Numbered from the stretch's first letter, positions 22,265 through 35,239 are shown. The stretch is 64,000 nt of DNA from Paulownia fortunei (GCA_019321725.1 CM033110.1:8487278-8551277), one strand, 5' to 3'. A program made the numbers and translations. Notes: generated from the sequence alone by a model not told the origin.

Positions 22265-24563
22265 TGTAATGTCCAATTCTCTCCTACATAGCCAATAATA
22301 AGCATATTGCATGAATATACATCTAATCAATGTGCATTATCAAATTATGGCATACAAATAATATGATTGCACGAACATGAATAATTGTTATTATATGCTC
22401 CAGTTATGCTTTAACATGCATTAGTACATGAAATATGAGATCAAAGTTTTATTTCTTGATTTAACATATTCCTTAAGTGCCTTTTTGCAATGAAAAGCTC
22501 GATATCTCAGTTAAGGAAGATTAATGTGTTGAATGACCATAAAATAAATTATTCGTATTGCTCCATACTTGTTACATTATAAAGTGATTATTTTCCTAAA
22601 TATTTGCTTTAAATATGTTACATTTGGCTAAGAACTAAAAGTATGCAAAATGGTGCAATTTGATTGGTTGGTTGAATAGGTTACATGAAATCATTCTAAG
22701 CTACATTGCACTTGATTATAATACCAAAGTATCAATTTTTGTCATCTCCCTGTCCCATAAATGTGGCTTTTGGCATGAGAAGACACCAAACATGATGCAA
22801 CCAATCATCACCCTCCACTTACCTCTCTTTGAAATGTCAAATAAGTCATTTTTAGCCATGTTTTCTTGTGGAAGCTCCTCAAAAATGACCAGCCTTCTTC
22901 TTCAAAGTTTATCCCAAATTTCTACACTCTCTTACTCACAAAAAAATTAAATTCAATCCATAGGAATCCATAGAACACAAACGAGAACAAATTTTCACCC
23001 TTTTAAGCTTGAAAACCGTTGATTTTGGAGTTTAATTCCAATCTAATCAAGGTATATTCTTTTTCAATGTTTCTTATGATGAATTTATGGTATCTTGGAT
23101 GGTTACATGTTTTAGTATCTTTTTGTATGATTAAAAATTTAAGTGGGTTAGACTTGAAGGCAAAACCAAACTAGTTAAACTAGTTTATAACAAAATTGAT
23201 AGTCTTGTGAAATATGCTTAATTTACGTATTTCTATTAATATTTTAATGCTTATATTATGTTTGGAAGTTCCTATGAATGATTGAAAACAATAGCAATTA
23301 GTTTACTTAATTGAAGGTTACAATCAATTTAAGTTAGAACCGAGTTTACGTGATGTAATTTGAATTGTGTGCATGTTTTAGGGGCTGTCCTAATAAATTA
23401 TATTTGAATTATTAGTTATTTAATGGATGCCCTAATGTTTAATGTCTTGAATTAGTAGTAAAATATGGAGTATGCATTGTTTTTAAGGTTATGTAATTGA
23501 TATGTAATTGTTTACAAAAGATTGAAAAGTGCATGCGATTTTAACTAGAATAAACTATATGATTTATAAAAAGGATATTAAATGGTACATGATTTGATTA
23601 TATTAGGTCTTTAACACATCCTATCTTGCAAAGAGATTGACCTTTTCACTTAGCACAAAGTGGACTTGAGATAAGTTGAAACTTTCATTTGCTGTATCAC
23701 AAGAATCATATAATGTTGTTCATGTTTTAATGTGATTGTCATTATTTGTCAAATGATGTAATGTGATGCATTTATGGTTCATAAAGTATGATACTGTTAA
23801 GAATATAATGAGGTTTTTGAAAAGTAGGTATGGTACTTGATTGATGGTTGGGTAGACAAGGGACGTGGGAGGGATCGACAGACCCAACAAATGATGGCAA
23901 ATACTTGAGGTTGAAAAATTGGTATAGGAAAGCCAAAGTGAATGAAACAGAACACGGCTAATACCTGATGTTCAAAAACTAAGTATGGAAACCCCGTATT
24001 ATTTCTCTTATTGGCCAATCCTTATGAACAGGTTCCCAAAACCACGGTCTATCGCTATTAGTTAGGTACCACACTTCAAGGGTCCTAAAGAATGATTTAT
24101 AAATGAAAGTTATTAAATTGAATAATGTATTTAATCATTTATGTGATTTGCATGTACGCTATTTGTTATTACATTAGTTTCACCTTACTGAGCCTTAGCT
24201 CATTAGATTCATGTGATGTAGGTGGAAATGTACAGGTTTAGAGGTTGACTGAGTCTCCAGAGTGACCAGAGAGAGATTTGTTTATATGCCATGTTTCGTG
24301 GTGTTTCGTAGTCTTGAAAACTTTGTTTTGTTTTTAAATAAGCCGCTCTGTTATGATTTTATAAACAAATGTTTCAGTTTTGATTTATGTATATGGTGTG
24401 TTTAAAATGAAATTAGACAGCAAATGAATTCAAGTTCTTTTCTCTTATAGCAAGAAGGGGAACTTTTATTAAAACCATAGCTCTAGTATTGATGAAAGTT
24501 AACACTTCTTGACTTAGTTGTATTAGCTTGTTTAGGTTCTGCAGTTAGGTTAAGGGGTGTTAC
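22265..24563 (+). repeat. Chromovirus 3' LTR
   Basis: It matches 14954-17319 throughout with scattered substitutions and small indels. It ends GGGGTGTTAC, followed by the remains of the target duplication and the resumed Athila-like LTR. Confidence 0.87.
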
Positions 24564-25111
24564 TTGATGTATAAGATTCGATACTCGAGAGATGGAAGAT
24601 TATACATGATCATAAAAATAACATAACCTAGGAATCATAGAGTTGAGAAGCTTATGGAACCTTTGTTTTGAAGAAGAATTCATTGAACTTTTGTAAATTT
24701 TTATTCTTGAGTTTTTATAGAGATATTGAAATTCATATTGAAACTCATAATCAATTCAGCACTCGAAGGAGGGAATTGATGAGTTTAGGAATTCTTAATT
24801 TACATATTTTGTTGACTGTAATTGGTATGTTTTGAAAGGAAGAACATAGGTAATAATTAGGTGAGTCATTCTTTTAGAATTTTTTGCTCATAAGGTGTTC
24901 TATTAATTCTAAGAACTCACTCTTATCTTTTGCAATTTTTATATCTACTTTGTTTAATCATCACTTAATTTTCTAGACAAAATTGAGACTATTTGAACTA
25001 CAATACTTGCTGTAATTTTTGATTACAATCATTGTGGATACTCAACTCAACTCATCGTTGTATTAAAATTTGACACCGTGCACTTGCGGTTTGTAATATA
25101 TTTTATGAACA
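24564..25111 (+). repeat. Athila-like 5' LTR, distal part
   Basis: The first ~240 bases match 33250-33497 of the 3' LTR; the last ~310 bases have no counterpart there because the 3' LTR is truncated. The end is placed at ATGAACA, seven bases before the primer site. Confidence 0.75.
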
Positions 25112-25117
25112 AGTTTT

Positions 25118-25135
25118 TAGCACCATTGTCGGAGA
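25118..25135 (+). promoter_or_regulatory. Primer binding site, tRNA-Asp type (degenerate)
   Basis: TAGCACCATTGTCGGAGA resembles TGGCGCCGTTGCCGGGGA, the tRNA-Asp-complementary site of Athila-like elements, with several transitions. Confidence 0.7.
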
Positions 25136-25259
25136 TTGTTTTATCATAATTGTATTAATATTGTTATGACTTAGTCATGATTTTTTTAATTTGGATTATT
25201 TTTATTTTCTTCCCATATTTTACTATTGTCTTATCTTGCATTGGATTATACATATTTAT

Positions 25260-26966
25260 ATGCGTAAGACTAGGAGTCTTGACTTGGATTATTTTGATCC
25301 AAAAATCGAGCGGACTCTTCGAGCTATTAGAGCAGCAAAAAGAGTTAACAATCAAGCCATGGTGGATAACATCAACAATACTAATGTGAACGCCAATATT
25401 CCATTGCAATAACTACCACCACAACGAGCTATCCGGGACTATTTTCAACCAACCATGAACCAAAATTACTTAGGCACAGATCGACAATTGATAAATGCCA
25501 ATAATTTTGAGCTCAAACCAACCCTCATTAGCATGGTGCAACAAAATCAATTTGGAGGATCCTAATGCACACTTAGCCATGTTTTTGGAGATTTGTGACA
25601 CCATCAAAATGAATGGAGTGCCCAATGATGCCATTAGACTTCACTTATTTCCATTCTCACTCTGAGACAAAGCTAGGCTATGGTTACAATCTTTTGCACT
25701 ATGTGGCATACCGAGTTGGAATGAAAAACATGAAAATTTCTTGTTAAGTACTTTCCACCAAGCAAGACATTTCAACTCAAGAGTGAGATAACTCAATTCG
25801 GCCAACAAGATTTTGAGCCACTATATGAAGCTTGGGAGAGGTTTAATGATTTTCTAAGAAGGTGTCCTCAACATGGTTATGAGGATTGGCAGTAGGTACA
25901 ATACTTCTACAATGGTTTGAACGGGCAAACTCGAACTATAATAGATACTGCCGTAGGTGTGACTTTGATGTCTAAGACCGCAAATGAAGCCCATATTTTG
26001 CTTGAGGAGATGGCTACTAACAACTATCAATGGCCTTTCGAGAGGTCTTCCATTAAAAAGGTTGCCGATTTTCTTGAGGTAGATTCATTTACACAATTAG
26101 TTGCACAAATTTATGCTCTTTCTAACCAATTTGCAGCTTGGACTTCTAATGGAGCTTCTCAAGGAATGGATTCCATGGCATCTACTATCACTTCATTGAG
26201 GGAAACCAAAGGTAATGAACAAGTAAATTTTGTTAATAATCACAATTTTAATTTCAAGGAAAATCAATTACCTACTCACTACCAACTCGGGCTTAGAAAT
26301 TATGAAATTTTTTCCTACGCCAATAATCAAAATGTGCTTCAACCCCCACCGGGTTACAATAATCCACCATATTCCAACCCTTAAGTAGGTGAGAAAAAGG
26401 CATCTTTGGAGAATTTGATCAACACTTTCATTGGCGAGACAAGAGCTCGATTCAATAGGGAATAAACAAAGATAGACAACATTGAGACTCAATTAGGGCA
26501 GCTAGCTTCAAGTTTAGGAGCTCAAATGAAATCAATGGAGACTCAAATTGGACAGCTTGCTACTGAATTTAATGCTCAAAACATAAAGGAAACTTTTCAA
26601 GTGATATAGAAGTCAATCCAAGGGAGCATTGCAATGCCATTCAACTTTGAAGTGGAACTAAATTCTAACATTGATGATCCAATGACAAGCACTTCTGGTC
26701 AAAGTCCTATGGAGGAACAACCAAAGGAAGAAGACAGGCAATTAAATGAACAAACATGGGCTGAGAAGCTAAAATCTACTCCTAACTTTGAAACTTCTAA
26801 ATTTAATGTTCTTATTCCTTTTCCACAAAGATTTCGAAAAAAAAATATTGATTCACAATTTGCAAATTTTTTGGAAATCTTCAAGAAAATTCATATTAAT
26901 ATTTCTTTTGTAGATGCTCTTGAGCAAATGCCCAACTGTGCCAAATTCATGAAAGATGTGATATAA
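25260..26966 (+). pseudogene. Athila-like gag remnant
   Basis: The start MRKTRSLDLDYFDPKIERTL is typical of Athila-type gag. Stops and frameshifts follow from 25410 on. Recognisable gag core pieces are QFGQQDFEPLYEAWERF and RRCPQHGYEDW near 25800-25890, then an open stretch of 155 codons (25917-26384) with LLEEMATNNYQWPFER. The tail (26634-26966) has FPQRFRKKNIDSQFANFLEI, the conserved lead-in to the protease. No zinc knuckle is seen. Confidence 0.82.
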
Positions 26967-26976
26967 AAAAAGGTGA

Positions 26977-27600
26977 TTGGTGGAGTTTGAAACTGTGAAT
27001 CTCACAGAAGAGTGTAGTGCCATTTTAAAGAAATTTTTTTCTCAAAAATTAAAGGATCCAGGGAGTTTTACTATTCCTTGTACCATAAGAGGATTTTTTT
27101 TTGATAAAGCATTATGTGATCTTGGAGCAAATATTAATTTGATGTCACTTTCTGTTTTCAGAAAATTAGGAATTGGAGAAGTTAAGCCCATCCACTTGAA
27201 TTTAAGTGAATAAGTCCAAAGTAAAGCTGGAGTTGAGAACCTTAATTTGACTTTGCCGTTTAAGAAAAAAAATTTGGTTTCCTTGGATATATCGCAAATC
27301 ATTTTGCAATTGGTGGATAGGTCTCTTACCTATCCAAGATGAGTTTTTGAAGATGTATTGATATAAATAGATAAATTTATATTTTCTTTAGATTTTGTGG
27401 TGTTAGATATGGAGGAAGACCAATAAATTCCTTAAATTCTTAGTCGACCATTCCTTGCTACCGGGCGTGCTTTAATTGATGTACAACATGGTGAATTAAC
27501 TCTAAGAGTTAATGAGGATGAAGTGATGTTTATTATTTATCATGCATTGAAGTTCCAAGAGGAACCACATACTTGTAATATGATTGAAATGTTAGAAATT
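26977..27600 (+). pseudogene. Athila-like aspartic protease remnant
   Basis: The segment reads [20 protein letters not shown], then [20 protein letters not shown]. The active-site triad position is D-L-G, a form usual in this branch. Downstream words (RPFLATGRALIDVQ near 27445-27485) are the second conserved protease motif. Stops lie at 27211, 27340 and 27424. It would have cut the Gag-Pol polyprotein. Confidence 0.78.
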
Positions 27601-27604
27601 TGCT

Positions 27605-28645
27605 TGCATGATCATTTTCAAACAAATTCCTACCGAACCTTTAAAGCAATGCATTGTTCATTCCATAATGCAAGGTAATCACCATGATATTGATAATCAA
27701 GATTTAATGCATTACTTGCTCTTTCTTAAATCAGGAAAGATGGAGTTGAAGAAGGATAAATGCAAGGAAACAATAGGGGATACCACAATCAAGGAACAAA
27801 CAATATCACCAGAGTTGAAAGCACTTCCCGAGCATTTGCGGTATGAATTTCTAGGTGCTAACAACACGTATCTGGTAATTATTTCAGCATCCTTATCTCC
27901 TTTAGAGGTTGAGAAATTACTTCATGTTTTAAAAGAGCATAAATCTACGATTGGTTGGTCAATTTCTGATTTAAAAGATATTAGTCCTTCAATTGCCATG
28001 CATAAAATCTTAATGGAAGAATCTTACAAACCATCTATTGAATATCAACGTAGATTAAATCCTGCAGTGAAAGAGGTTGTAAGAAATGAATTCTTAAAAT
28101 GGTTGAATGCTGGAATTATTTATGCAATTTCTGATAGTTCTTGGGTAAGTCAGGTTCAAGTAGTTCCAAAAAAAGGTGGCATGGCCATAATTCAAAATGA
28201 TAACAATGAATTGATACCAACAAGAATGGTCACAGGTTGGAGAGTATGTATTGATTATAGAAAACTCAACAAAGCTACTCATAAAGACCATTTTCCCCTT
28301 TCATTTATTGATCAAATGTTAGAACGACTTGCAGGGTATCAATATTATTATTTTCTTGATGGTTATTTGGGGTACAATAAAATTATCATAGCATTCGAAG
28401 ACCAAGAGAAAACATTCACATGCCCTTATAGTACTTTTTCTTTTCGAAGAATGCTATTTGGATTATGTAATGCCCCAGCCACATTTCAAATATGCATGAT
28501 GACAATTTTTCATGATATGGTGGAAAACAGAATGGAAATTTTTATGGATGATTTTTTAGTTTTTGGCTCCTCATTTGATATATGTCTACATAATCTTTCT
28601 CTTGTTTTGCAAAGATCTGAGGAGACTAACCTTGTTTTAAATTGA
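27605..28645 (+). pseudogene. Athila-like reverse transcriptase
   Basis: This 346-codon open stretch is the longest uninterrupted coding remnant in the window. After a linker it shows WVSQVQVVPKKGG, WRVCIDYRKLNKATHKDHFP, FRRMLFGLCNAPATFQ and the catalytic motif FMDDFLVF. The motif holds both aspartates of the polymerase site. A TGA at 28643-28645 ends it just before the thumb region, which continues after the stop (EKCYFMVKE). Confidence 0.9.
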
Positions 28646-29596
28646 GAAAAATGTTATTTTATGGTAAAAGAATATATTATTTTGGGCCACCGAGTGTCCT
28701 TCGAAGGACTTGAGGTGGACCGAGCAAAAATTATTGCTATTGATAAACTTTTACCACCAATCAATGTGAAAATTATTTATAGTTTTTTGGGACATGCCAG
28801 GTTTTATAGAAGATTCATTAAAGATTTTTCAAAAATTGTAAAACCTTTGTGCAACCTTTTGGAAAAAGATAAGCCATTTGACTTTAATGTTGATTGCTTA
28901 CAGGCCTTTGATCACATCAAGAAGGCTCTCATCTCAGCTCCTATTATGGTGGCACCAGATTGGACCCAACCATTTGAACTTATGTGTGATGCTAGTGATT
29001 ATGCGGTTGGAGCAGTATTAGGACAAAGAAAAGATAAAATTTTCAGGGTAATTTACTATGCAAGCTGAACATTTGATGATGCTCAACAAAATTACTCCAC
29101 AATTGAAAAAGAATTATTAGCCATTATTTTTGCATTTGATAAATTTTATGCTTATCTTGTAGGTACGAAGGTGATAGTGTATACCGATCATGTTGCTATT
29201 AGGTACCTTTTTGTCAAAAAAGATGCAAAACCAAGGCTAATCCGGTGGATATTCCTTCTTCAAGAATTTGATCTTGAAATCAAAGATAAGAAAGGAAGTG
29301 AAAATGTGGTGGCGGATCACTTATCGAGGTTGGAGCAAAAAAATGAGAACTTTGAAGGGCCAATTAAAGAATTTTTCCTAGATGAGTTTATTTTAGCAAT
29401 CAAAGATAATTTACCTTGGTATGCAGATTTTGTAAATTATCTTGTAGGTGGATTATTGCCATCGGACCTCTCTTATCATCAAAAGAAAAAATTCTTACAT
29501 GATGTGAAATCATATCTATGGGATGATCCCCTTACTCTTCAAATGGTGTTCAGATTCTGTGATTCGAAGATGCATTCCAGTGGAGGAAACAAATAA
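28646..29596 (+). pseudogene. Athila-like RT connection and RNase H
   Basis: Starting after the stop, ILGHRVSFEGLEVDRAKI and FLGHARFYRRFIKDFSK are the end of the polymerase domain. MCDASDYAVGAVLGQ and [11 protein letters not shown] are RNase H motifs with their acidic residues. A stop lies at 29066-29068 (YYAS*). [12 protein letters not shown] marks the end of RNase H near 29330. RNase H degrades the RNA template during cDNA synthesis. Confidence 0.88.
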
Positions 29597-30695
29597 AATT
29601 CTAAAGCATTATCATTCATCCCCATGTGGTGGTCATTTTGGACCTACAAGGACAACTTGTAAGGTATTGCAATCTAGTTTTTATTGGCCAACTTTATTTA
29701 AGGATTGTTATTCTTTTGTGTAGACATGTGACCGGTGTCAAAAGGATGGAACAATTACTAGACGCCATGAGCTTCTTTTGACTAACATGATGGAAGTTGA
29801 ACTATTTGATGTTTGGGGGATTGAATTAATGGAACCATTTCTTTCATCAAATGGTCGATCATACATTTTGCTTGCTGTGGATTATGTCTCCAAGTGGATA
29901 GAAGCAATTGCCACACCTACAAATGATGCCATGGTAGTGCTTAAATTCTTGCACAAACATATTTTCACTCATTTTGGCACACCTAGAGCAATTGTAAGTG
30001 ATGAAGGTTCTCATTTTTGCAATAAAATATTTAATAACCTTTTGACTAAGTATGGTGTAAGACACAAGGTAGCTCTTGGATACCGTCCTCAATCAATGGA
30101 CAAGCCGAAATCTCAAACTGGGAAGTGAAGCAAATCCTTGAGAAAATAATAAGCGTTAATCAAAAGGATTGGACACATAAGCTTGATGATGCATTACGGG
30201 CATACCGCACAACATATAAAACTCCTATAGGTATGTCTCCTTATCGATTAGTTTATGGAAAACCTTGTCACCTCCCCGTCGAGCTAGAACATAGAGCATA
30301 TTAAGATATACAATAATTAAATTTTGATACAAAGGCAATTGAAGAAAAAAGATTGTTGCAACTCAATGAAATGGAGGAATTTATGCTTGATGCCTATGAA
30401 AATGCTAAAATTTATAAAGAAAAAAAAACAATGGCATGACAAAATGATCTTGAGAAGGGAATTTCAACCCAGACAACTTGTGTTGTTTTTTAATTCTAGA
30501 TTAAGACTTTTTCTGGGGAAATTGAAATCTATATGGTCCAGTCCTTTCACTGTCAACATGACATTTCCATTTGGAGTGGTTGATCTCAAAGGTAAGGATG
30601 TCACATTATTTCATGTTAATGGTCAAAGGTTGAAACATTATTACAGAAATAAAATTTTGAAGATGTCTAATCTTCCAATTGGGGAAGCAACATAA
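29500..30695 (+). pseudogene. Athila-like integrase remnant
   Basis: The zinc-binding region reads HYHSSPCGGHFGPTRT and then TCDRCQK, with one frameshift near 29590 and a stop at 29721-29723. The core has WGIELMEPF (the first catalytic Asp is replaced), then VDYVSKWIEAIATP and IVSDEGSHF. It loses frame after [10 protein letters not shown], around the third acidic residue. The C-terminal part to 30695 includes VNGQRLKHYY. No chromodomain is present. Confidence 0.83.
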
Positions 30696-32225
30696 GGTAT
30701 TCGATTTCAGTCTAGCTAAAGATTTTAAACAAAGCGCTTCTTGGGAGGCAACCCAAGTTTTCTTTTCTTGTTTTCGTGTGTGTTGTTTTAATTCTTTTAA
30801 TTCGTGTGTTGTTTCATATCATGATGATTATTTCTTGATATTTTACTCATTTTTGCAGGCTAAACATTGAAAATACAAAAAAAAAAAAACAAAAAAAATA
30901 GGGTTTCAATTACGAAAGAACATCACCCATTTTCAGAAAAGTCCTCTAATTTTACAATTCTCTCAATCATTGAGAACAATGCTTATATTAAAGTTTAGGG
31001 GGAGTTTAGGATAATTGTTTGTTGTTTGAGATGTTTAATGCTTGTCTGTAGCTTGTTTTTGGTTAATGCTTGTTTATAGCTTGTTTTGGTTCATTGACTT
31101 GTTTAGTTTGTTGATTGTCAAGTTTAGTGATAAACAATATGCATGTTTTAAAAAAAATTGATATTAGAATATGTATGTTTGTATACATGTCTAAACATCA
31201 AAAATTAGTTTTATTTACTTTATGAGTTCTTTGAATCTTGATGTACTAAGTAGTTTGTTGAGTTACATTTAATTATTTAGAGATAGTTTATAAGGTCTAA
31301 TTATTTCCTAAATGATCCCACCAACCTCTAGAACTTGTTTGATCACTAGTTGAGGTGAAAATCCTAGGTGGAATAGTATTAAGGAGATGATTTAGGCCAT
31401 TTGTTGACCTTTTGAGCCTTTCAAGCTAACCTATGCTTAAATTATTCCCTAGTGTCCCCTCTTGACCCTATTGAAACAATACTTTGGACACCCTATACAC
31501 ATTATTGACCTTTATGAACAAAAAACCAATATTCTACCATTTTTTCATCTTATTTACGTAATCATTCTTGAATGAATTGTTGTATTAAAAAAAAAGAAAA
31601 AAAGCAAAATTGAAGAGACGAAAAGATTGAAAAATGATGACCATGAAGAGATTATGAACTCCCTAAAACAACCATTACAAACAACAAAAGAAATAAGTTT
31701 GGGGGTAATCCTAGATCAAAAATAAGAAAAATAGGATGTTCAATAAAGAAAAATGAAGGGATTGATGAAGAAGTTGGTGCTCATTCATAAAAGTTTTAGT
31801 ATGATTATGTAAAATGGGTAATTTTTAGCTACAATTTTTCATATATTCCTACCATTATCCAAGCCTCACAATACAAGTTTTGGAAGTCCTTTTGATCTTT
31901 GGCGCTATGATTTACCTACATTAATAGAGACTACTATGAAAAATAAGCCTATGGAGCTTGGTAAGCACTTCAAAAGTGGATCAAATACGAGTAGTTAACT
32001 TTATAAATCTATCTGGATGATAAATGAAAGTTGATAAACTACAACTTTCACACTCACACACATAAGACCATGAAGTTAAGCGAAACCAATATAGATGTTA
32101 ACATGTAAACTTGGCATATTTTTCTAATCTTTTGAGATGATATGTTAGGAAAATCTTTGTTGACGTTATTGAAAATTTTATGTTTAATGCTTGAGGACAA
32201 GCAAATCTTCAATTTTGGGGGTATT
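30696..32225 (+). other. Non-coding 3' region of Athila-like element
   Basis: There is no open frame of note, so an envelope-like gene is absent or erased. Three G5 runs lie at about 30998, 31695 and 32216: TTTAGGGGGAG, AGTTTGGGGGTAA and ATTTTGGGGGTATT. A hairpin-forming CTTGGGAGGCAACCCAAG lies at 30740-30757, directly after an AAGCGCTT palindrome. The last G-run, just before the 3' LTR, is the likely polypurine tract. Confidence 0.65.
32212..32225 (+). promoter_or_regulatory. Polypurine tract of Athila-like element
   Basis: The run TTTTGGGGGTATT immediately precedes the 3' LTR start TGATAAG (32226). Confidence 0.6.
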
Positions 32226-33497
32226 TGATAAGTTGATTTTATACCAACAATTCATATATCTTTTGATTAATATTTGATTTTGTTTTCAAGTATTTTTTCT
32301 AATTTTTATGCATTTAGTTTGAAATCTTGTAGGTAATGATAAAAGGAGAAGAAAATGGAAAGAAATAAAAAATTTGGTTGAAATGTTAAAGAATCCGTAT
32401 TGTGGTGCTACTGATGGCAGTGTTGGTATTTCAATCATAAGTCTATGCTACAATATCATATTGATGTGATTTTTAATCCAATAGAAATCCAAGAAATAGA
32501 TATACAATTTTTATGCTTACCGCAAAATCCAGTTTCTACTATTTCAATGAGAATCATCAAGTTCAAAAGTCAACACTGGACTGAAAATTTCTTGTATGAT
32601 ATATCTCGGTATTTTAAGCATAACTCTCTACACAGATATTCTATTGAGATGATTCATGATGATATAGAAATATAAGGGATAGGGATACAAATCGTATGAG
32701 TTACTAAAAGCTTGTTTGGCTTAGAAAGTAGTGAAAATATAGTTTAAAGAGGCTGCATATGCTATAGAAATAGGTTTTGGGTAGAAAGTTTAGTGCCTAG
32801 CTATGTCTAGCTGTCTAGTTAGCGTCTACGCATTGCCACATGGATAAAAGGGGTAAAATAGATTTTTAGCCCTCGTTAGGGCATCTCCTATCTAATTTTA
32901 AGGACTCCGAAGAGCCTCCAAAGATATTCTTAGATGTGAAAAGTTGTTTTTGACAGAAGGAGTGCCGCTAGACAGAAGAAGCAGATTTTTGAAGACAAGG
33001 AAGCTATTCTTAGAGATAATAAGAGTTTAAACCAGTCCTCTTACTTCACAGATTGGTGAAAATTTTCCATATTCCTTCTTATGTATTTTTTGATGTTATA
33101 TTCATAGATAATGAACTAAACTTTTCTTTCTAGAGGATGATGTAACCTTATTTGATCCTATGTTTTGAATTCCAAACAATATTAGTTCAAGTTATGCATC
33201 TTGTTTGTGTTATCTTGCCTAGTATTGTATCTTATTATTTAGCCATTAATTGAGAGTATTTGATATATGGGATTCGATACTCAAGAGAGGAAAAATTATA
33301 CATGATCATAAAGATAACATAACCTAGAAATGATAGAGTTGAGAAGCTTATAAAACATTTGAAGTTTTGAAAAAGAATTCATTGAACTTTTGTAGAATTT
33401 TATTTTTGAGTTTTTATAGAGATATTGAAATTCATATTGAAACTCATAATCAATTTGGCACTTGAGAGAGGAAATTGATGAGTTTAGGAATTCTTAA
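32226..33497 (+). repeat. Athila-like 3' LTR, 3'-truncated
   Basis: It starts TGATAAGTTGATTTTATACC and matches the two parts of the 5' LTR up to ...gagtttaggaattcttaat. After that the sequences diverge completely, so the last ~310 bases and the right target duplication are missing. Confidence 0.83.
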
Positions 33498-34639
33498 TAT
33501 TTTTGGATTTTAATTAAAATGAGGCCTGCAAGTCTCACCTTTCTATATTTTATTCTTAATGTACTTCTATCTTCCTCCTATGTATCTTTTCTTGGAATTA
33601 TTCTAAGGTTTCTTGTAGTTTTAGCAAATGTAATGAGAGTAGAATTAGGTGGTGAGGTTAATCTTTTTATAATTCGGCGGACGTTACAAGAAGATTGAAT
33701 GAAGACAGAGGAAAAGCGAGGAAACAAAGCCCATGAATGTATGGGATATATTTTATAATAGATAGGTCTATTTGCATTTCAATTATCACCTTAGATTGAC
33801 CTAGATCCACTTTGGCTCGAATGAATTGCATAGGATTAAAGGCTCATGATCATCTATTTATTTTAAGATGTATGTGATATATATTGTGTTTATTTAATGC
33901 TTTCTTATGATGTATTCTTGTCATCGTTAGGATAGTGAATATTAATAAACAAGAAAAGAAAACGATAAAACCTTGTATAATAAATCTAGTATGACCCTCA
34001 CTTGAAAATATTTCAAGTTGAGAACATTTATTAGTTCGATATCAAGCGTAAATGAGCAATATTAGGTAGGACCCAATCATCCATACCTTCCATCAAAAGT
34101 AGTGGCATGCCGATATACTACCACATTTAGTCCGTTAGCCATGAGTTGTGGGATGTGCTAAGTGTAGGTAAGTTGTGACCACTACTAAGCATTGATATGC
34201 CCATGGGATGAACTCGTCTTTATTGTTGGCCATGAGTCATGGAACGTTTAGATGCTCCATCTACATAGATGTTTGATGGGTAATACTTGACACTTAGTAC
34301 TATATGGGCTCATAAAATTAGGATGTGTGGGAAGAGGTGAGGTAAAATAGCTTGAGGGTTGCATAGGAATGCAATTACTAATGTTGTTAGCTACCTTTTA
34401 GTTTCGTTGTATGAGCTCATAAAATTGGGGTGTATGGTAAGGCTAGTTGGACCTCAAGCCCACTAAGAAATTATATTTTCCGAATTTCCATCTAGATGGT
34501 GATGGGATTTGAATAAAATAGCGTGAGACATTTATGATTAAAGATCATATCATAAATGGATATTAATTGAATGAATGCTTAAATTTCTGCCTTACATAGG
34601 ATAATGGTTATCGCTAGTGATTCCACATAGGATAATCTA
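33498..34639. other. Non-coding stretch, probable copia leader
   Basis: I see no domain here. Two versions of GAGCTCATAAAATTGGGGTGT / GGCTCATAAAATTAGGATGTG (about 34308 and 34409) show an internal degenerate repeat with roughly 100-base spacing. It may be the 5' part of the copia element whose protein remnants begin at 34640. Confidence 0.35.
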
Positions 34640-35000
34640 GACAAATAAACAAACTTACCAGCTCAATATAGATGTTTGTCACCATTGTGGATATTTAGGG
34701 CATAAAAAGAGGAAACACAAGTATTAACTTGCTTAGTTGAATTAGAAGGGGTTCTAATTCAAGTTTATACATTATTGATATCAACCATTAAGGATGATAA
34801 ATTTTTTCTTGGATATTGGATATCGGATATGATCCCATCTTTGCAAGGGGTTGCCATAGATGATAAGAAAAATGGAGACTAAGATAAAGGATGATCTTTA
34901 AGCTTGAGAATAAAGTAAGTGTTGCTTTATTAGCTATAGGAATGATCCACTTAAGTCTGGATGGAATTAAAATAGTATTAGTTAATTATCTTTGCTACAT
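34640..35000 (+). pseudogene. Copia gag zinc knuckle and protease remnant
   Basis: From 34671, DVCHHCGYLGHKKRKHKY is a CX2CX4HX4C knuckle whose last Cys has become His. FFLDIGY followed by SHLCKGLP near 34800-34850 matches the copia protease LDTG-SHLC motif with a changed active site. GMIHLSLDGIKIVLVNYLCYI is the next protease motif. Several stops interrupt the frame. Integrase and most of reverse transcriptase are missing before the RNase H part. Confidence 0.7.
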
Positions 35001-35239
35001 TAACAAATAAACTATACAATCCCAACATTCCATGCTATATAATCAATAAAGTAATTTGAGAATTAGATAATCAAAATAGTGCATACTTGTGGTAAGCTAG
35101 AGGTTTAGCATGGAAGAATCCTATGAGAGATTCTTGTTTATAAGTCATGAGATTTTTCTTTCGAAGTTCTCGTCCCTAAAGACTTTTGAAAAAAGAGAAA
35201 TAATGACTCACATGTTTTATACATCCTTGAAAGAAAACA

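Larger units (their letters stand above)
14954..24563 (+). mobile_element. Chromodomain Ty3/gypsy element nested in Athila-like LTR
   Basis: Its two LTRs (14954-17319 plus 20209-20215, and 22265-24563) agree over more than 2 kb. An initiator-Met primer site lies at 20221-20232. Internally it has gag, an integrase fragment and a chromodomain; protease, reverse transcriptase and RNase H are deleted. The left target is tttga (14949-14953) and the right copy reads ttga (24564-24567), with about two bases lost at the junction. The long LTRs, Met primer and C-terminal chromodomain fit the Tekay/Del branch of plant chromoviruses (inference). Confidence 0.88.
13928..33497 (+). mobile_element. Athila-like Ty3/gypsy element, disrupted by nested insertion
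   Basis: The 5' LTR starts TGATAAGTTG at 13928, is broken at 14953, resumes at 24564 and ends near 25111. It is followed by an Asp-type primer site (25118-25135), gag, protease, reverse transcriptase, RNase H and integrase remnants, a 1.5-kb non-coding stretch, a polypurine tract and a 3' LTR from 32226. The 3' LTR is homologous to the 5' LTR to about 33497 and then lost. The absence of a chromodomain, the primer type and the gag start MRKTRSLDLDYFDP point to the Athila branch (inference from family knowledge). All coding parts carry stops. Confidence 0.85.
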
